NCBI GenBank assembly: GCA_021826605.1
Contig: JAKAZF010000216.1
Span: forward strand, 1 to 5,757
Direction of reading: 5' to 3'
Length of the DNA stretch: 5,757 bases
From: Planctomycetota bacterium
Lineage (GTDB): Bacteria > Planctomycetota > Phycisphaerae > WQYP01
Made by a program: the position numbers and the translations under genes. Positions 5,275 to 5,757 of this stretch are shown here, in pieces. Within the stretch, counting starts at the first letter, position 1. Each line of letters opens with the position of its first letter. A model generated the notes under the pieces. That model saw nothing but the letters and a program-made list of their open reading frames with translations, was not told the origin of the DNA and searched no databases.

Positions 5275-5757
5275 ATGACAACAGAACAATCACCGGATGT
5301 ATCGCCCAAGCCTGCGGCAGATTATCGCACGTCGCTGAATCTGCCTAAAACCGGCTTTGATATGAAAGCCAATTTGACACAGCGGGAACCGGGCATTCTG
5401 GCCCGCTGGAAGAGCGAAAATCTGTATCAGAAGATCCGCTCGCAGCCGCATTCAAAGGGCAAATGGGTACTGCATGATGGGCCGCCCTACGCCAATGGCG
5501 ATATTCACATGGGCCACCTGATCAATAAAGTCCTGAAGGACATGGTGGTGAAATACCGCACCATGCAGGGGCATGATGCACCGTACGTTCCCGGCTGGGA
5601 TTGCCACGGCCTGCCGATTGAAAGTGCCATTCAAAAAGAACTTGGGCCAAAAATGCGGGAATTATCCGCGGGAGAAATTCGCCTGCGCTGCCGCGATTAC
5701 GCCATGAAATATGTCAAGTTGCAGTCCGAATCTTTTGAACGTCTGGGCATTCTGGGG
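5275..5757 (+). CDS. ileS: Isoleucyl-tRNA synthetase, N-terminal part
   Basis: The first 161 codons are present and the gene runs off the right edge; the family is usually 900-1000 aa. The class I catalytic core begins at LPKTGFDMKANL (23-34). Then come DGPPYANGDIHMGHLINK (68-85) with the HIGH-type ATP-binding signature as HMGH (78-81), KVLKDMVVKYRTMQGHDAPYVPGWDCHGLPIE (85-116) and FERLGILG (154-161). These match bacterial IleRS closely. The enzyme charges tRNA-Ile with isoleucine in the cytoplasm. The N-terminal 20 residues are a variable, proline-rich extension. The ATG at 5275 is the first start after an in-frame TAG (5257-5259). The ribosome binding site is poor, with only AGG about 14 nt away and a GAG 4 nt away. 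No T-box leader is supported. The partial product shows no frameshift. Confidence 0.97.
   Translation, partial: MTTEQSPDVSPKPAADYRTSLNLPKTGFDMKANLTQREPGILARWKSENLYQKIRSQPHSKGKWVLHDGPPYANGDIHMGHLINKVLKDMVVKYRTMQGHDAPYVPGWDCHGLPIESAIQKELGPKMRELSAGEIRLRCRDYAMKYVKLQSESFERLGILG

Noticed and set aside
4786..5309. Minus-strand open frames opposite the antitoxin gene
   Set aside because: They are antisense to a gene with clear Phd/YefM signatures, lack family resemblance and have no ribosome binding sites.

Overview
The window looks like a bacterial chromosome segment of medium GC content with short, well-spaced transcription units. Taxonomy is an inference. The N-terminal style of the isoleucyl-tRNA synthetase, a Tat-exported GH130 enzyme beside a sugar porter, and a solitary Phd-type antitoxin would suit a Planctomycetota (Phycisphaerae-like) genome or a relative, but nothing here proves it.

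Layout: positions 1-4656 are all read on the minus strand, and 4888-5757 on the plus strand. In minus-strand transcription order, the first unit is a two-gene sugar operon. It has a GH130-family mannoside phosphorylase/mannosidase-like enzyme with a twin-arginine signal (3529-4656), then a XylE/GLUT-type MFS sugar porter (1950-3461). The second minus unit starts after a 185-bp gap. That gap holds a seven-unit 9-bp tandem repeat (1850-1912) sitting just upstream of a promoter with a perfect TATAAT. This promoter would drive a 128-aa protein of unknown function (1378-1764). A gap with another plausible promoter follows, then a 303-aa protein with two YbjQ-like 'heavy-metal-binding' domains (343-1254). 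A further YbjQ-like gene starts directly after its stop codon and runs off the left edge (1-342).

Positions 4657-4887 separate the divergent units and hold two inverted-repeat structures and a candidate promoter that would give an almost leaderless transcript. The plus strand carries an 87-aa Phd/YefM antitoxin-like gene without a visible toxin, and then the first 161 codons of ileS, cut by the right edge.

Functionally there are three themes: uptake and processing of a mannose-containing or related glycan (GH130 plus porter), a poorly characterised YbjQ-domain cluster, and housekeeping ileS with an orphan antitoxin in front. The parts least explained by known families are the YbjQ cluster with its 128-aa partner and the 9-bp repeat array next to its promoter. 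I saw no tRNA, rRNA, CRISPR array, insertion sequence or convincing intrinsic terminator.
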